64,000 bases of DNA from Betaproteobacteria bacterium. Lineage in GTDB: Bacteria > Pseudomonadota > Gammaproteobacteria > Burkholderiales > Burkholderiaceae_E. The DNA lies in NCBI GenBank assembly GCA_018970865.1, contig JAGWVN010000004.1, positions 1-64,000 on the forward strand. The letters are read 5' to 3'. Below the pieces are notes generated by a model that was given only the letters and a program-made list of their open reading frames with translations, did no database searches and was not told the origin of the DNA. A program made the position numbers and the translations under genes. Of this stretch, positions 51,367 to 59,397 are shown in pieces (the first letter of the stretch is position 1; each line of letters opens with the position of its first letter).

Positions 51367-51858
51367 TCAAGAGGTCTTCGCGCGCGCCTCGCGGGCGGCC
51401 ATGTGCGCCGCGCAGGCCGGGCCGTCGCGCAGCGCCGCGGCATAGCGGTCGATCAGCTTGCGCACCCGCGGCGTGGCGTAGCCGAGCTGCACGAAGGCCA
51501 CGCCGCGATCGAAGAGCTCGGTGTAGTCGTGGATCAGCCCGTCGCGCAGCCGGAAGCGCGCGATGCCGTCGAACATGATCAGCTGGCCGGCGCTCTCGGG
51601 CTCGCGCGAGCGGTAGCTGAAACGGTAGCGCGCGTAGGCAAGATCGCCAGCCTGCAGCGGCTCGAGAAACTCCCAGAAGAAGTCCTCGCCGCCGACATGG
51701 AAGCGCGCGAGCATCGCGGCGATGTCGGCGCGGCCGTGGTGGGCGCCGAAGAAGCCGTCGTCGTAGCAGCCCTCGGGCGTGAACAGCGCCGCAAAGCCCT
51801 CGCAGTCGCGGGCCGCCACGGCGGTGGTGAATCGGTGCAGCAGGGTCGTGAAGTCCAT
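51367..51858 (-). CDS. SnoaL/NTF2-like protein
   Basis: A 163-residue single-domain protein of the NTF2-like (SnoaL) superfamily: a cone-shaped alpha+beta fold with a pocket, used for polyketide cyclases, ketosteroid isomerases and many proteins of unknown role. The N-terminal helix (LLHRFTTAVAARDCEGFAALFTPEGCYDDGFFGAHHG), the following GGEDFFWEF and the strand pattern YARYRFSYRSREP ... IMFDGIARFRLRDGLIHDYTELFD are typical. The function is not known; it stands between the CoA-transferase pair and Hsp20. Confidence 0.78.
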   Translation of the reverse strand: MDFTTLLHRFTTAVAARDCEGFAALFTPEGCYDDGFFGAHHGRADIAAMLARFHVGGEDFFWEFLEPLQAGDLAYARYRFSYRSREPESAGQLIMFDGIARFRLRDGLIHDYTELFDRGVAFVQLGYATPRVRKLIDRYAAALRDGPACAAHMAAREARAKTS

Positions 51859-51913
51859 GGTCGGCTCGATGGGTGGGAGACGGGCAGGCGCGGATGCGGC
51901 CAGCACCGGCCGC

Positions 51914-52552
51914 TCAGGCCCGCCGCAGCGGCGCGCCGGTGAGCGACTGCAGCGCCTCGAAGGACAGCCCCTCGACCCACTCCAGCGCCACCAGCCCCTG
52001 CGGCGTGACATCGACCACCGCGAGGTCGGTGTAGATGCGCGCCACGCAGCCGATGCCGGTGAGCGGATAGGTGCAGCTCGGCACGATGCGGTGCTCTCCG
52101 CGCTTGGTCACATGCTCCATCATCACGAAGGTGCGGCGCGCGCCGATGGCGAGATCCATCGCGCCGCCCACCGCCGGTATCGCGTCGGGTTCGCCGGTGT
52201 GCCAGTTGGCGAGATCGCCGCCGGCCGACACCTGGAAGGCGCCGAGCACGCAGATGTCGAGATGGCCGCCGCGCATCATCGCGAACGAATCGGCATGGTG
52301 GAAGAACGCGCCGCCGGTGAGCAGCGTGACCGGCTGCTTGCCGGCATTGACCAGGTCCCAGTCCTCCTGCCCCCTGGCCGGCGCCGGGCCCATGCCCAGG
52401 ATGCCGTTCTCGCTGTGCAGGAAGATCTCGCGCTCGGCGGGCAGGTGGTTGGCCACGAGGGTGGGCATGCCGATGCCGAGGTTCACATACGCGCCCTCGG
52501 GGATGTCGCGGGCCACGCGGGCGGCCATCTGGTCGCGGCTCAGACGCTGCAT
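51914..52552 (-). CDS. 3-oxoacid CoA-transferase, subunit B
   Basis: A 212-residue beta subunit of a two-component family I CoA transferase (3-oxoadipate, acetoacetate or glutaconate type). The catalytic glutamate is Glu48 in HSENGILG, followed by AGKQPVTLL and GGHLDICVLGAFQVS, all family-typical. It accepts CoA as a glutamyl-CoA thioester. It lies 13 bp after the A subunit gene. Which acid is activated cannot be told; no protocatechuate genes are nearby that would argue for PcaIJ. Confidence 0.92.
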   Translation of the reverse strand: MQRLSRDQMAARVARDIPEGAYVNLGIGMPTLVANHLPAEREIFLHSENGILGMGPAPARGQEDWDLVNAGKQPVTLLTGGAFFHHADSFAMMRGGHLDICVLGAFQVSAGGDLANWHTGEPDAIPAVGGAMDLAIGARRTFVMMEHVTKRGEHRIVPSCTYPLTGIGCVARIYTDLAVVDVTPQGLVALEWVEGLSFEALQSLTGAPLRRA

Positions 52553-52565
52553 GGTCAGGCTCCCT

Positions 52566-53261
52566 TCACGATGCGCTCGGCGCGGGGCGCGCCGTGGTGT
52601 CGCCCACCGCCACCACGCGATGCACGAAGATGCCCGGGGTGACGATGTGCTCGGGATCGAGGTCGCCCAGCGGCACCAGCGCGTCCACCTGCGCCACGGT
52701 GCAGCGCGCGGCCATCGCCATCACCGGACCGAAGTTGCGGGCGGCCTTGCGGTACACCAGGTTGCCCCAGCGGTCGCCGCGCAGCGCCTTGATGAGCGCG
52801 AAGTCGGCGTGCAGCGGCATCTCGAGCACGCAGTCGCGGCCGTCGATGCGCCGGGTCTCCTTGCCGCGGGCCAGTTCGGTGCCGTAGCCGGTGGGCGTGT
52901 AGAAGCCGGCGATGCCCGCGCCCGCGGCGCGGATGCGCTCGGCGAGATTGCCCTGGGGCACGAGCTCGAGCTCGAGCTGGCCGCTGCGGTAGAGCCGGTC
53001 GAAGTGGTGCGAATCGGCCTGGCGCGGAAAAGAGCAGATGATCTTGCGCACCCGGCCCGCCTTGAGCAGCGCCGCCAGGCCGGTCTCGCCGCTGCCGGCG
53101 TTGTTGCTCACCAGGGTGAGCTCGCGCGCGCCCTGCGCGATCAGCGCCTCGATCAGCACATCGGGCATGCCCGCGCCGCCGAAACCGCCGACCAGCACCG
53201 TGGCGCCATCGGGCACATCGGCCAGCGCCTGCGCCGCGCTGGCGAGCGTCTTGTCGATCAT
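52566..53261 (-). CDS. 3-oxoacid CoA-transferase, subunit A
   Basis: A 231-residue alpha subunit. GATVLVGGFGGAGMPDVLIEAL, the LVSNNAGSGETGLAALL stretch, the PQGNLAERIRAAGAGIAGFYTPTGYGTELA loop and the VYRKAARNFGPVMAMAA region are the family signatures; they bind CoA. It overlaps the upstream beta-lactamase-fold gene by 4 bp (ATGA) and precedes the B subunit. The tail after IFVHRVV is short and low in complexity. Confidence 0.92.
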   Translation of the reverse strand: MIDKTLASAAQALADVPDGATVLVGGFGGAGMPDVLIEALIAQGARELTLVSNNAGSGETGLAALLKAGRVRKIICSFPRQADSHHFDRLYRSGQLELELVPQGNLAERIRAAGAGIAGFYTPTGYGTELARGKETRRIDGRDCVLEMPLHADFALIKALRGDRWGNLVYRKAARNFGPVMAMAARCTVAQVDALVPLGDLDPEHIVTPGIFVHRVVAVGDTTARPAPSAS

Positions 53262-54619
53262 GGCCGCCTCGCGATCGCCGACTGGGTCATGGTGCGGAAC
53301 TGGTTGCGCAGCGCGATCCGTTCGCCGTCGTTGACCTGCACCAGATAGAGGGCGATCAGCTGCTCGGCGGGGTCGACCCAGAAGAGCGTGCCGGCATTGC
53401 CCGCCCAGCCGTACTCCCCCACCGAGCCCGGCAGGCCGGCGCGGCCCACGCTGGTGCGCACCTCGAAGCCCAGGCCGAAGCCCAGGCCCGGCGGACGCCC
53501 CGGCAGGCTGCCGACATGATCGGCGGTCATGAAGGCGAGGGTCTGCGGGCTGACCAGGCGCCGCCCGTTCAGCTCGCCGCCGTTGAGCAGCAGGGTCGCG
53601 AAGCGCAGGTAGTCGGCCGCGGTGCCCACCAGCCCGCCGCCACCCGACTCGAAGGCCGGCCGGACCGCGACATCGAAGCGCGGCGTCATCGGCGGGCCGC
53701 CCGGGCGCTGCCAGGGCTGCGCGGCCCGATCGAGCTTGTCGGGGGGCACCCAGAATGCGGTGTCGCGCATGCCCAGGGGCTCGAAGATGCGCAGGCGCAG
53801 GAACTCGCCCAGGCTCTGGCCGGAGATCACCTCGACCAGCCGGCCCAGCACATCGGTGGACACGCCGTACTCCCAGCGGGTGCCCGGCGGGTGGATCAGC
53901 GGCGTGCGGGCCAGCTTCTCCACGAACTGGCGGTTGCTCTCGTCGCGGGCGCCCAGGCCGGCGGCCCGGATCTCGTCGACCACCGCGCCGCTGCTGCGCC
54001 CGGCGTAGGTCAGGCCCGCGGTGTGGCGCAGCAGGTCCTGCACGGTCATCTCGCGCGGCGGCTCGCTGCGCTCGACCACGGCGCGGCCGGCGGCATCGCG
54101 CCGCTCGACGCCGACGGTCATGCCGCGCAGCTCGGGCAGGTGCCGGGAGACCGGATCGGTGATCTGCAGACGGCCCTCCTCGACCAGCATCATCACCGCC
54201 AGGCTGACGATCGGCTTGGTCATGGAGTAGAGGCGGAAGATGGCGTCTTCGCGCATCGGCAGGTCGCGGGCGCGGTCGCGCCAGCCCACGGTGTGCAGCC
54301 AGGCGATCTGGCCGTGGCGCGCCACCAGCATCACCGCGCCCGGCACCGCGCCCGAGGCGACATGGGCGCCGGTGACCTCGGCCACGCGGGCCAGCTGCGC
54401 CGATGACAGCCCCACCGCCTCGGGCGAGGCCGCCCGCGGCAGCACCCAGTCGGGACGGGCCGACGCCGGGGGCGCTGCGCCCGGCGGCGCCCCGGTGAGC
54501 GCGCAGCCGCCGAGCAGGGCGAGAGCCAGCAGGCAGGCGCCCGGCAGACGCGCGCCGAGCCGGCGCGTGAGGACGCGCGTAGGCGCGGGCGGGAGCGGGG
54601 CAGGGTCGGAAGGGGTCAT
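53258..54619 (-). CDS. Serine hydrolase of the beta-lactamase/EstB fold, lipoprotein
   Basis: A 453-residue class C beta-lactamase-like (DUF/EstB) protein. A long n-region is followed by a hydrophobic stretch and a lipobox ending in Cys39 (ALLGGC), so it is lipidated outside the inner membrane. The nucleophile is Ser132 with Lys135 (YSMTK); the tyrosine in WEYGVSTD fits the second catalytic motif. Relatives act as esterases, D-aminopeptidases or transesterases (LovD type) rather than true beta-lactamases. It overlaps the CoA-transferase A gene by 4 bp, which suggests that it releases the acid the transferase then activates. Confidence 0.86.
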   Translation of the reverse strand: MTPSDPAPLPPAPTRVLTRRLGARLPGACLLALALLGGCALTGAPPGAAPPASARPDWVLPRAASPEAVGLSSAQLARVAEVTGAHVASGAVPGAVMLVARHGQIAWLHTVGWRDRARDLPMREDAIFRLYSMTKPIVSLAVMMLVEEGRLQITDPVSRHLPELRGMTVGVERRDAAGRAVVERSEPPREMTVQDLLRHTAGLTYAGRSSGAVVDEIRAAGLGARDESNRQFVEKLARTPLIHPPGTRWEYGVSTDVLGRLVEVISGQSLGEFLRLRIFEPLGMRDTAFWVPPDKLDRAAQPWQRPGGPPMTPRFDVAVRPAFESGGGGLVGTAADYLRFATLLLNGGELNGRRLVSPQTLAFMTADHVGSLPGRPPGLGFGLGFEVRTSVGRAGLPGSVGEYGWAGNAGTLFWVDPAEQLIALYLVQVNDGERIALRNQFRTMTQSAIARRP

Positions 54620-54753
54620 GGCCGCGAGTGTTCCATTCCCTGTCGCCACCCGCGCGAGGCCGTCACGGAATCCGACATGATCGACGCGACCTGCAACCCG
54701 CTGGCCGCGCCGGCGCCCGCCGCGGGTCGCCCGCCATCCCCGGAGACCGTCTC

Positions 54754-56364
54754 ATGCCCAAGACCTGGCACGACCCGCGTGTGCCCGCCCCCGAACAATG
54801 CGTGCTGCGTCCCCTGCTGGAGCGGCACGCCGCGAGCCGGCCCGACGCGGTCTTCGTGCGCTTTGCCGATGGCAGCCAGTGGACCTACGCGCAGACCCTC
54901 GACATCGTCCAGCGCACCGCCGCCGGGCTTCAGTCCCTGGGGGTGCAGCAGGGCGAGAATGTCCATGCGTGGCTGCCCAACGGGCCCGACGCGCTGCGGG
55001 TGTGGTTCGGCATCAACTACCTGGGCGCGGTCTATGTGCCGATCAACCTCGCCTACCGCGGCAGCATCCTCGCCCATGCCATCCGGCTGTCGGGCGCCCG
55101 CCTGATCGTGGCCCACGGCGGACTGGTCGACCGGCTGGCCGACATCGACCGCTCCAGGCTCACCGATCTGGTGGTGCTCGGCGGCGAGGCCGACGCCCCC
55201 GCGGTGCCAGGCCTCACCCGGCACCCCTCGGCCGTGCTCTCGCCGGCCAGCGCCCGGCCGCAGCCGCCGGCGCGCGAGATCATGCCCTGGGACACCCAGT
55301 GCATCATCTATACCTCGGGCACCACCGGGCCCTCGAAGGGCGTGATGTCCTCGTACCTGCATCTGTACGAGTCGGTGGCCGCCTGGAACTACCACATCGA
55401 GACCGACCGGCACCTGGTGCTGCTGCCGATGTTCCATGTCGGCGGCACCGCGGCGGTGTATTCCATGCTGGTGCTGGGCGCCTCGATCGCCATCGTCGAT
55501 GCCTTCCAGACCGACCGCTTCTGGGATGTCATCGAGGAGACCGGCACCACCTCGGTGATCCTGCTCGGCGGCATGGCCACCCTGCTCAACAAGCGCCCGC
55601 CCGACCCGCGCGACCGCCAGCACGGCCTGCGGGTGGCCACCATGGTGCCGCTGCTGGAAGACGCGCCGGCCTTCTCCGAGCGCTTCGGCTGTGAGGTCTA
55701 CACCGTCTTCAACATGACCGAGATCTCCTGCCCGCTGGTGTCGGGCCTGAACCCGGGGCCGCAGGCGAGCTGCGGCGGGCCCCGGCCCGGCGTCGAGGTG
55801 CGCATCGTCGACGACAACGACTGCGAGGTCGCCACCGGCGAGGTGGGCGAGCTGATCGTGCGCACCGACACGCCCTGGGCGATGAACTCCGGCTACTACG
55901 GCAACCCCGAGGCCACCGCGCGGGCCTGGCGCAACGGCTGGTTCCACACCGGCGACGCCTTCCGCCAGGACGAGGCCGGCAACTACTTCTTCGTCGATCG
56001 CATGAAGGACGCGATCCGCCGGCGCGGCGAGAACATCTCGTCCTTCGAGGTGGAGGCCGAGGTCAACAGCCACCCGCAGGTGCAGGAGGCGGCCGCGGTG
56101 GCCGTGCCCAGCGAGCACGGCGAGGACGAGGTGCTGGTGGCGGTGGTGCCGCAGCCCGGCGGCTGCGACCCGCGGGCGCTGGTGGAATACCTGATCCCGC
56201 GCATGCCGCACTTCATGGTGCCGCGCTATGTGCGCCTGATGGCCGAGCTGCCCAAGACGCCCACCCAGAAGGTGCAGAAGCACCTGATCCGCAGCGAGGG
56301 CATCACCGCCGACACCTGGGATCGCGAAAAGGCCGGGCTGGTGGTGAAGCGCCAGAAGCTCTGA
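54754..56364 (+). CDS. Acyl-CoA ligase, CaiC-like
   Basis: A 536-residue AMP-forming ligase. The ATP loop IIYTSGTTGPSKGV, the VFNMTEISCPL A5 motif, WFHTGDAFR, DRMKDAIRRRGENIS and the lysine-bearing PTQKVQKH are all intact. The outline matches the crotonobetaine/carnitine-CoA ligase-type group. The start at 54754 has GGAG upstream (CGGAGACC). Its position directly before mcd- and mct-like genes suggests that it activates a C5 dicarboxylate such as methylsuccinate or mesaconate; that is inference. It is about 35% like the ligase at 4341 by eye, not a duplicate. Confidence 0.88.
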   Translation: MPKTWHDPRVPAPEQCVLRPLLERHAASRPDAVFVRFADGSQWTYAQTLDIVQRTAAGLQSLGVQQGENVHAWLPNGPDALRVWFGINYLGAVYVPINLAYRGSILAHAIRLSGARLIVAHGGLVDRLADIDRSRLTDLVVLGGEADAPAVPGLTRHPSAVLSPASARPQPPAREIMPWDTQCIIYTSGTTGPSKGVMSSYLHLYESVAAWNYHIETDRHLVLLPMFHVGGTAAVYSMLVLGASIAIVDAFQTDRFWDVIEETGTTSVILLGGMATLLNKRPPDPRDRQHGLRVATMVPLLEDAPAFSERFGCEVYTVFNMTEISCPLVSGLNPGPQASCGGPRPGVEVRIVDDNDCEVATGEVGELIVRTDTPWAMNSGYYGNPEATARAWRNGWFHTGDAFRQDEAGNYFFVDRMKDAIRRRGENISSFEVEAEVNSHPQVQEAAAVAVPSEHGEDEVLVAVVPQPGGCDPRALVEYLIPRMPHFMVPRYVRLMAELPKTPTQKVQKHLIRSEGITADTWDREKAGLVVKRQKL

Positions 56365-56425
56365 AGGGCGCGGCAAACGGCACCACGGCGAGCCCGCCCA
56401 CACCGGCCCGGGCCGGCGGCCTCGC

Positions 56426-56431
56426 TAGAAT
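56426..56431 (+). promoter_or_regulatory. -10-like element before the mcd-like gene
   Basis: TAGAAT, 49 nt before the ATG at 56481. If real, it gives the dehydrogenase-transferase pair its own promoter inside the cluster, and it excludes the ATG at 56430 as the start. No clear -35. Confidence 0.35.
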
Positions 56432-56480
56432 GCGCCATGCCCTGGGAGAGGCGCTCTCCCGTCCGTCGATCGAATCCGCC

Positions 56481-58151
56481 ATGACCGCCACCGCGCAAGC
56501 CACGCCCTCGTCCGCCGAAACCTCCGCCGCCGACCTCCTCTCGCTGAGCGCCCGCGCGCTCGGCCAGGCCTGCGCCTACCGCGACGCGGTGCTTGCCGCC
56601 TGCCGGGCCGCGGTCGCGGCCGGCGCCGCCCGCGGCGACGACGCCGAGGCTGAACAGCGCGCCCTGCACGGCTATGCCTGGGTGGCCAGCTATGTCGAGT
56701 CCCTCGCCCAGCTGCATGACTGGGCCGCGCGCCTGAACGCGCGCGGCGCACTCGGCGGGCTGGCCGCCGATTACCTCGCGATCGGCTTTGCCGAATACCT
56801 GCAGCAGCTGCGCGGCGGGCTGCCGATGTCGCAGTGCGAGATCCTGCGGCCGCTGGACTTCGGCCTGCGCGGCGCGCAGCTCGCCATGCTCGATGACCCC
56901 GATGTCATCCGCCTCATCGAGGCCGGCAACACCCCGGCACGCCGGGCGTCGGTGGTCACCCAGGCCGCGGCCGGCCGCTGGCCCGATCCCCTGCTCGACA
57001 ACGACGCGATCAGCGCCTTCCAGGAGCAGGTGCGCCGCTTCAGCGACGAGCGCATCGCCCCCTTCGCCAACGACTGGCACCGCCAGGACATCCTGATCCC
57101 CGACGATGTGGTGCGCCAGATGGGCGAACTCGGCATCTTCGGGCTCACCATCGGCGAGCAGTGGGGCGGCAGCGACATGGGCAAGCTCGCCATGACCGTG
57201 GTCTCCGAGGAGCTCTCGCGCGGCTACATCGGCACCGGTTCCCTGGGCACCCGCTCCGAGATCGCCGGCGAGCTGATCAGCACCGGCGGCACGCCGCAGC
57301 AGAAGGAGCGATACCTGCGCGGGCTGGCCGAAGGCAGCATCCTGCCCACCGCGGTCTTCACCGAGCCCGGCTCGGGTTCGGATCTGGCCTCGCTCAAGAC
57401 CCGCGCGGTGCGCGACGGCGAGGTCTGGCGGGTCACCGGCGCCAAGACCTGGATCACCCATGCCTCGCGCAGCGACCTGATGACCATGCTGGTGCGCACC
57501 GAGGCCGATGTGCCCGGCGCGCGCGGCATCTCGCTGCTGCTGGCCGACAAGCCGCGCGGCGAACCCGGCAACCCCTTCCCGGCGCCAGGCATGCGCGGCA
57601 GCGAGATCCAGGTGCTCGGCTACCGCGGCATGAAGGAATACGAGCTCGCCTTCGACGGCTTCACGGTGCCGGCCTCGGCGCTGCTCGGCGGGGTGCCCGG
57701 CCAGGGCTTTCGCCAGCTGATGGCCACCTTCGAGAGCGCCCGCATCCAGACCGCGGCGCGGGCCATCGGCGTGGGTCAGAACGCGCTCGAGCTCGCCCTG
57801 GCCTATGCCCAGGAGCGGCGCCAGTTCGGCCGGCCGATCATCGAGTTCCCGCGGGTGCGCGACAAGCTCGCGATCATGGCGGTGGAAACCATGCTCGCGC
57901 GCCAGCTCACCTACTTCGCGGCCCGCCGCAAGGACACCGGCAAGCGCTGCGATGTCGAGGCCGGCATGGCCAAGCTGGTGGCCGCGCGGGTGGCCTGGTC
58001 CAACGCCGACAACGCGCTGCAGGTGCACGGCGGCAACGGCTACGCGCTCGAGTACCCGGTCTCGCGGCTGCTGTGCGACGCCCGGATCCTGAACATCTTC
58101 GAGGGGGCCGGCGAGATCCAGGCCCACATCATCGCCCGCGGCCTGATCTGA
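56481..58151 (+). CDS. mcd: (2S)-methylsuccinyl-CoA dehydrogenase-like acyl-CoA dehydrogenase
   Basis: A 556-residue flavoprotein, longer than ordinary acyl-CoA dehydrogenases (about 380) by an N-terminal helical domain of some 150 residues (HGYAWVASYVESLAQLHDW, FAEYLQQLRGGLPMSQCEILRP). The catalytic part contains GTGSLGTRSEIAGELI, TAVFTEPGSGSDLASLKTRA, KTWITHASRSDLMTML, MRGSEIQVLGYRGMKEYEL and FEGAGEIQAHIIARGL. That extension and the RGMKEYEL motif match (2S)-methylsuccinyl-CoA dehydrogenase of the ethylmalonyl-CoA pathway, which forms mesaconyl-(C1)-CoA. The next gene encodes a mesaconyl-CoA transferase-like protein, which supports the call. The rest of the ethylmalonyl-CoA pathway is not in the window. 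Confidence 0.85.
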   Translation: MTATAQATPSSAETSAADLLSLSARALGQACAYRDAVLAACRAAVAAGAARGDDAEAEQRALHGYAWVASYVESLAQLHDWAARLNARGALGGLAADYLAIGFAEYLQQLRGGLPMSQCEILRPLDFGLRGAQLAMLDDPDVIRLIEAGNTPARRASVVTQAAAGRWPDPLLDNDAISAFQEQVRRFSDERIAPFANDWHRQDILIPDDVVRQMGELGIFGLTIGEQWGGSDMGKLAMTVVSEELSRGYIGTGSLGTRSEIAGELISTGGTPQQKERYLRGLAEGSILPTAVFTEPGSGSDLASLKTRAVRDGEVWRVTGAKTWITHASRSDLMTMLVRTEADVPGARGISLLLADKPRGEPGNPFPAPGMRGSEIQVLGYRGMKEYELAFDGFTVPASALLGGVPGQGFRQLMATFESARIQTAARAIGVGQNALELALAYAQERRQFGRPIIEFPRVRDKLAIMAVETMLARQLTYFAARRKDTGKRCDVEAGMAKLVAARVAWSNADNALQVHGGNGYALEYPVSRLLCDARILNIFEGAGEIQAHIIARGLI

Positions 58152-58164
58152 AGGAGACCGTCCC

Positions 58165-59379
58165 GTGTTCCAGGTGCTCAATGACCTTCGGGTCGTGGAA
58201 ATGGCCGCCTTCGTGGCCGGCCCCCTCGCCGGCATGACGCTGGCGCAGCTCGGCGCGCGCGTCATCCGCGTCGACGATGTCGGCGGCAATGCCGACATCG
58301 GCCGCTGGCCGATCGCCGCCAACGGCCGCAGCCTCTACTGGGCCGGCCTGAACAAGGCCAAGCAGTCGCTGTGCGTGGACCTCGGCGACGAGCGCGGACA
58401 GGCGCTGGTGGCCGACCTGATCTGCGACGACGCCCCGGGCGGCGGCATCCTGATCACCAACTTCCCCATGAAGGGCTGGCTGGCCTACGACAAGCTGGCG
58501 GCGCGTCGCCCCGACCTGATCGTGGTGCAGATCACCGGCGACTGGCAGGGCCGCACCGCGCTCGACTACACCGTGAATGCCGGCGCGGGCTTCCCCTTCA
58601 TCACCGGCAACGGCGGCCCCACCCAGCCGGTCAACAATGTCACCCCGGCCTGGGACCTGATGTGCGGCTCGCATGTGGCCATCGCGGTGCTGGCCGCCGA
58701 GCGCCGGCGGCGCGACACCGGCCGCGGCAGCCATGTGCGCATCGCGCTGCAGGACATGGGCCTGGCCACCATCGGCAGCCTGGGCTATCTCGCCGAGGTG
58801 CAGGTCAACGGCGAAGACCGGCAGGGCTACGGCAACCACATCTTCGGCACCTTCGGCCATGACTTCGGCACCCGCGACGACCGCCGGGTGATGATCATGG
58901 CGATCTCGGTGCGGCAGTGGCGCGGCCTGCAGAAGGCGCTGGGCTTCGCCGAGGCGGTGAGCGCCTGGGAGAAGGCCAACGGCGTCGACCTCAATGACGA
59001 GGGCGCGCGCTTTCGCCATCGCGACCAGCTGGTGGCCTGGATCGAGCCGGGCGTGCGGGCCCGCAGCCTCGCCGAGATCGGGCCGCTCTTCGATGCCAAC
59101 GGGGTGTGCTGGGGGGTGTACCGCAGCCCGCGCCAGGCGCTGGCCGAAGACCCCAACTGCTCCACCGCCAACCCGCTGTTCCAGGAGATCGAGCAGCCCG
59201 GCATCGGCCGCTATCTGGCGGCCGGCTCGCCGATGCGCTTTGGCGATCTGCCGCCGCAACCGGTGACGCCCGCGCCCACCCTGGGCGAGCACGGCCCGGC
59301 CATCGTCGGCGGCGATCTCGGGCGCAGCGCCGAGGAAGTGGCGGCCCTGCGCGCCGCCGGGGTGCTGTCGGCGCCCTGA
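58165..59379 (+). CDS. mct: Mesaconyl-CoA C1:C4 CoA transferase-like (2-methylfumaryl-CoA isomerase)
   Basis: A 404-residue CaiB/BaiF-family protein. Its opening VVEMAAFVAGPLAGMTLAQLGARVIRVDDVGG, SLYWAGLNKAKQSL, ITNFPMKGWLAYDKL, VNNVTPAWDLMCGSHVA and the final EQPGIGRYLAAGSPMRF are the pattern of mesaconyl-CoA C1:C4 CoA transferase from the 3-hydroxypropionate bi-cycle (also called 2-methylfumaryl-CoA isomerase). That enzyme moves CoA intramolecularly between the two carboxyls of mesaconate. The catalytic aspartate should be in the ALQDMGLA segment. The gene is 13 bp after the mcd-like gene, with AAGGAGA before the ATG. From recall of the family, not alignment, so substrate is probable only. 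Confidence 0.82.
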   Translation: MFQVLNDLRVVEMAAFVAGPLAGMTLAQLGARVIRVDDVGGNADIGRWPIAANGRSLYWAGLNKAKQSLCVDLGDERGQALVADLICDDAPGGGILITNFPMKGWLAYDKLAARRPDLIVVQITGDWQGRTALDYTVNAGAGFPFITGNGGPTQPVNNVTPAWDLMCGSHVAIAVLAAERRRRDTGRGSHVRIALQDMGLATIGSLGYLAEVQVNGEDRQGYGNHIFGTFGHDFGTRDDRRVMIMAISVRQWRGLQKALGFAEAVSAWEKANGVDLNDEGARFRHRDQLVAWIEPGVRARSLAEIGPLFDANGVCWGVYRSPRQALAEDPNCSTANPLFQEIEQPGIGRYLAAGSPMRFGDLPPQPVTPAPTLGEHGPAIVGGDLGRSAEEVAALRAAGVLSAP

Positions 59380-59397
59380 ACGCCGCGCCCGCGAGGG

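Noticed and set aside
53258-54619. Calling the SxxK hydrolase an antibiotic-resistance beta-lactamase
   Set aside because: The lipoprotein form, length and operon with CoA-transferase genes fit an EstB-type esterase better; nothing in the sequence shows beta-lactam specificity.
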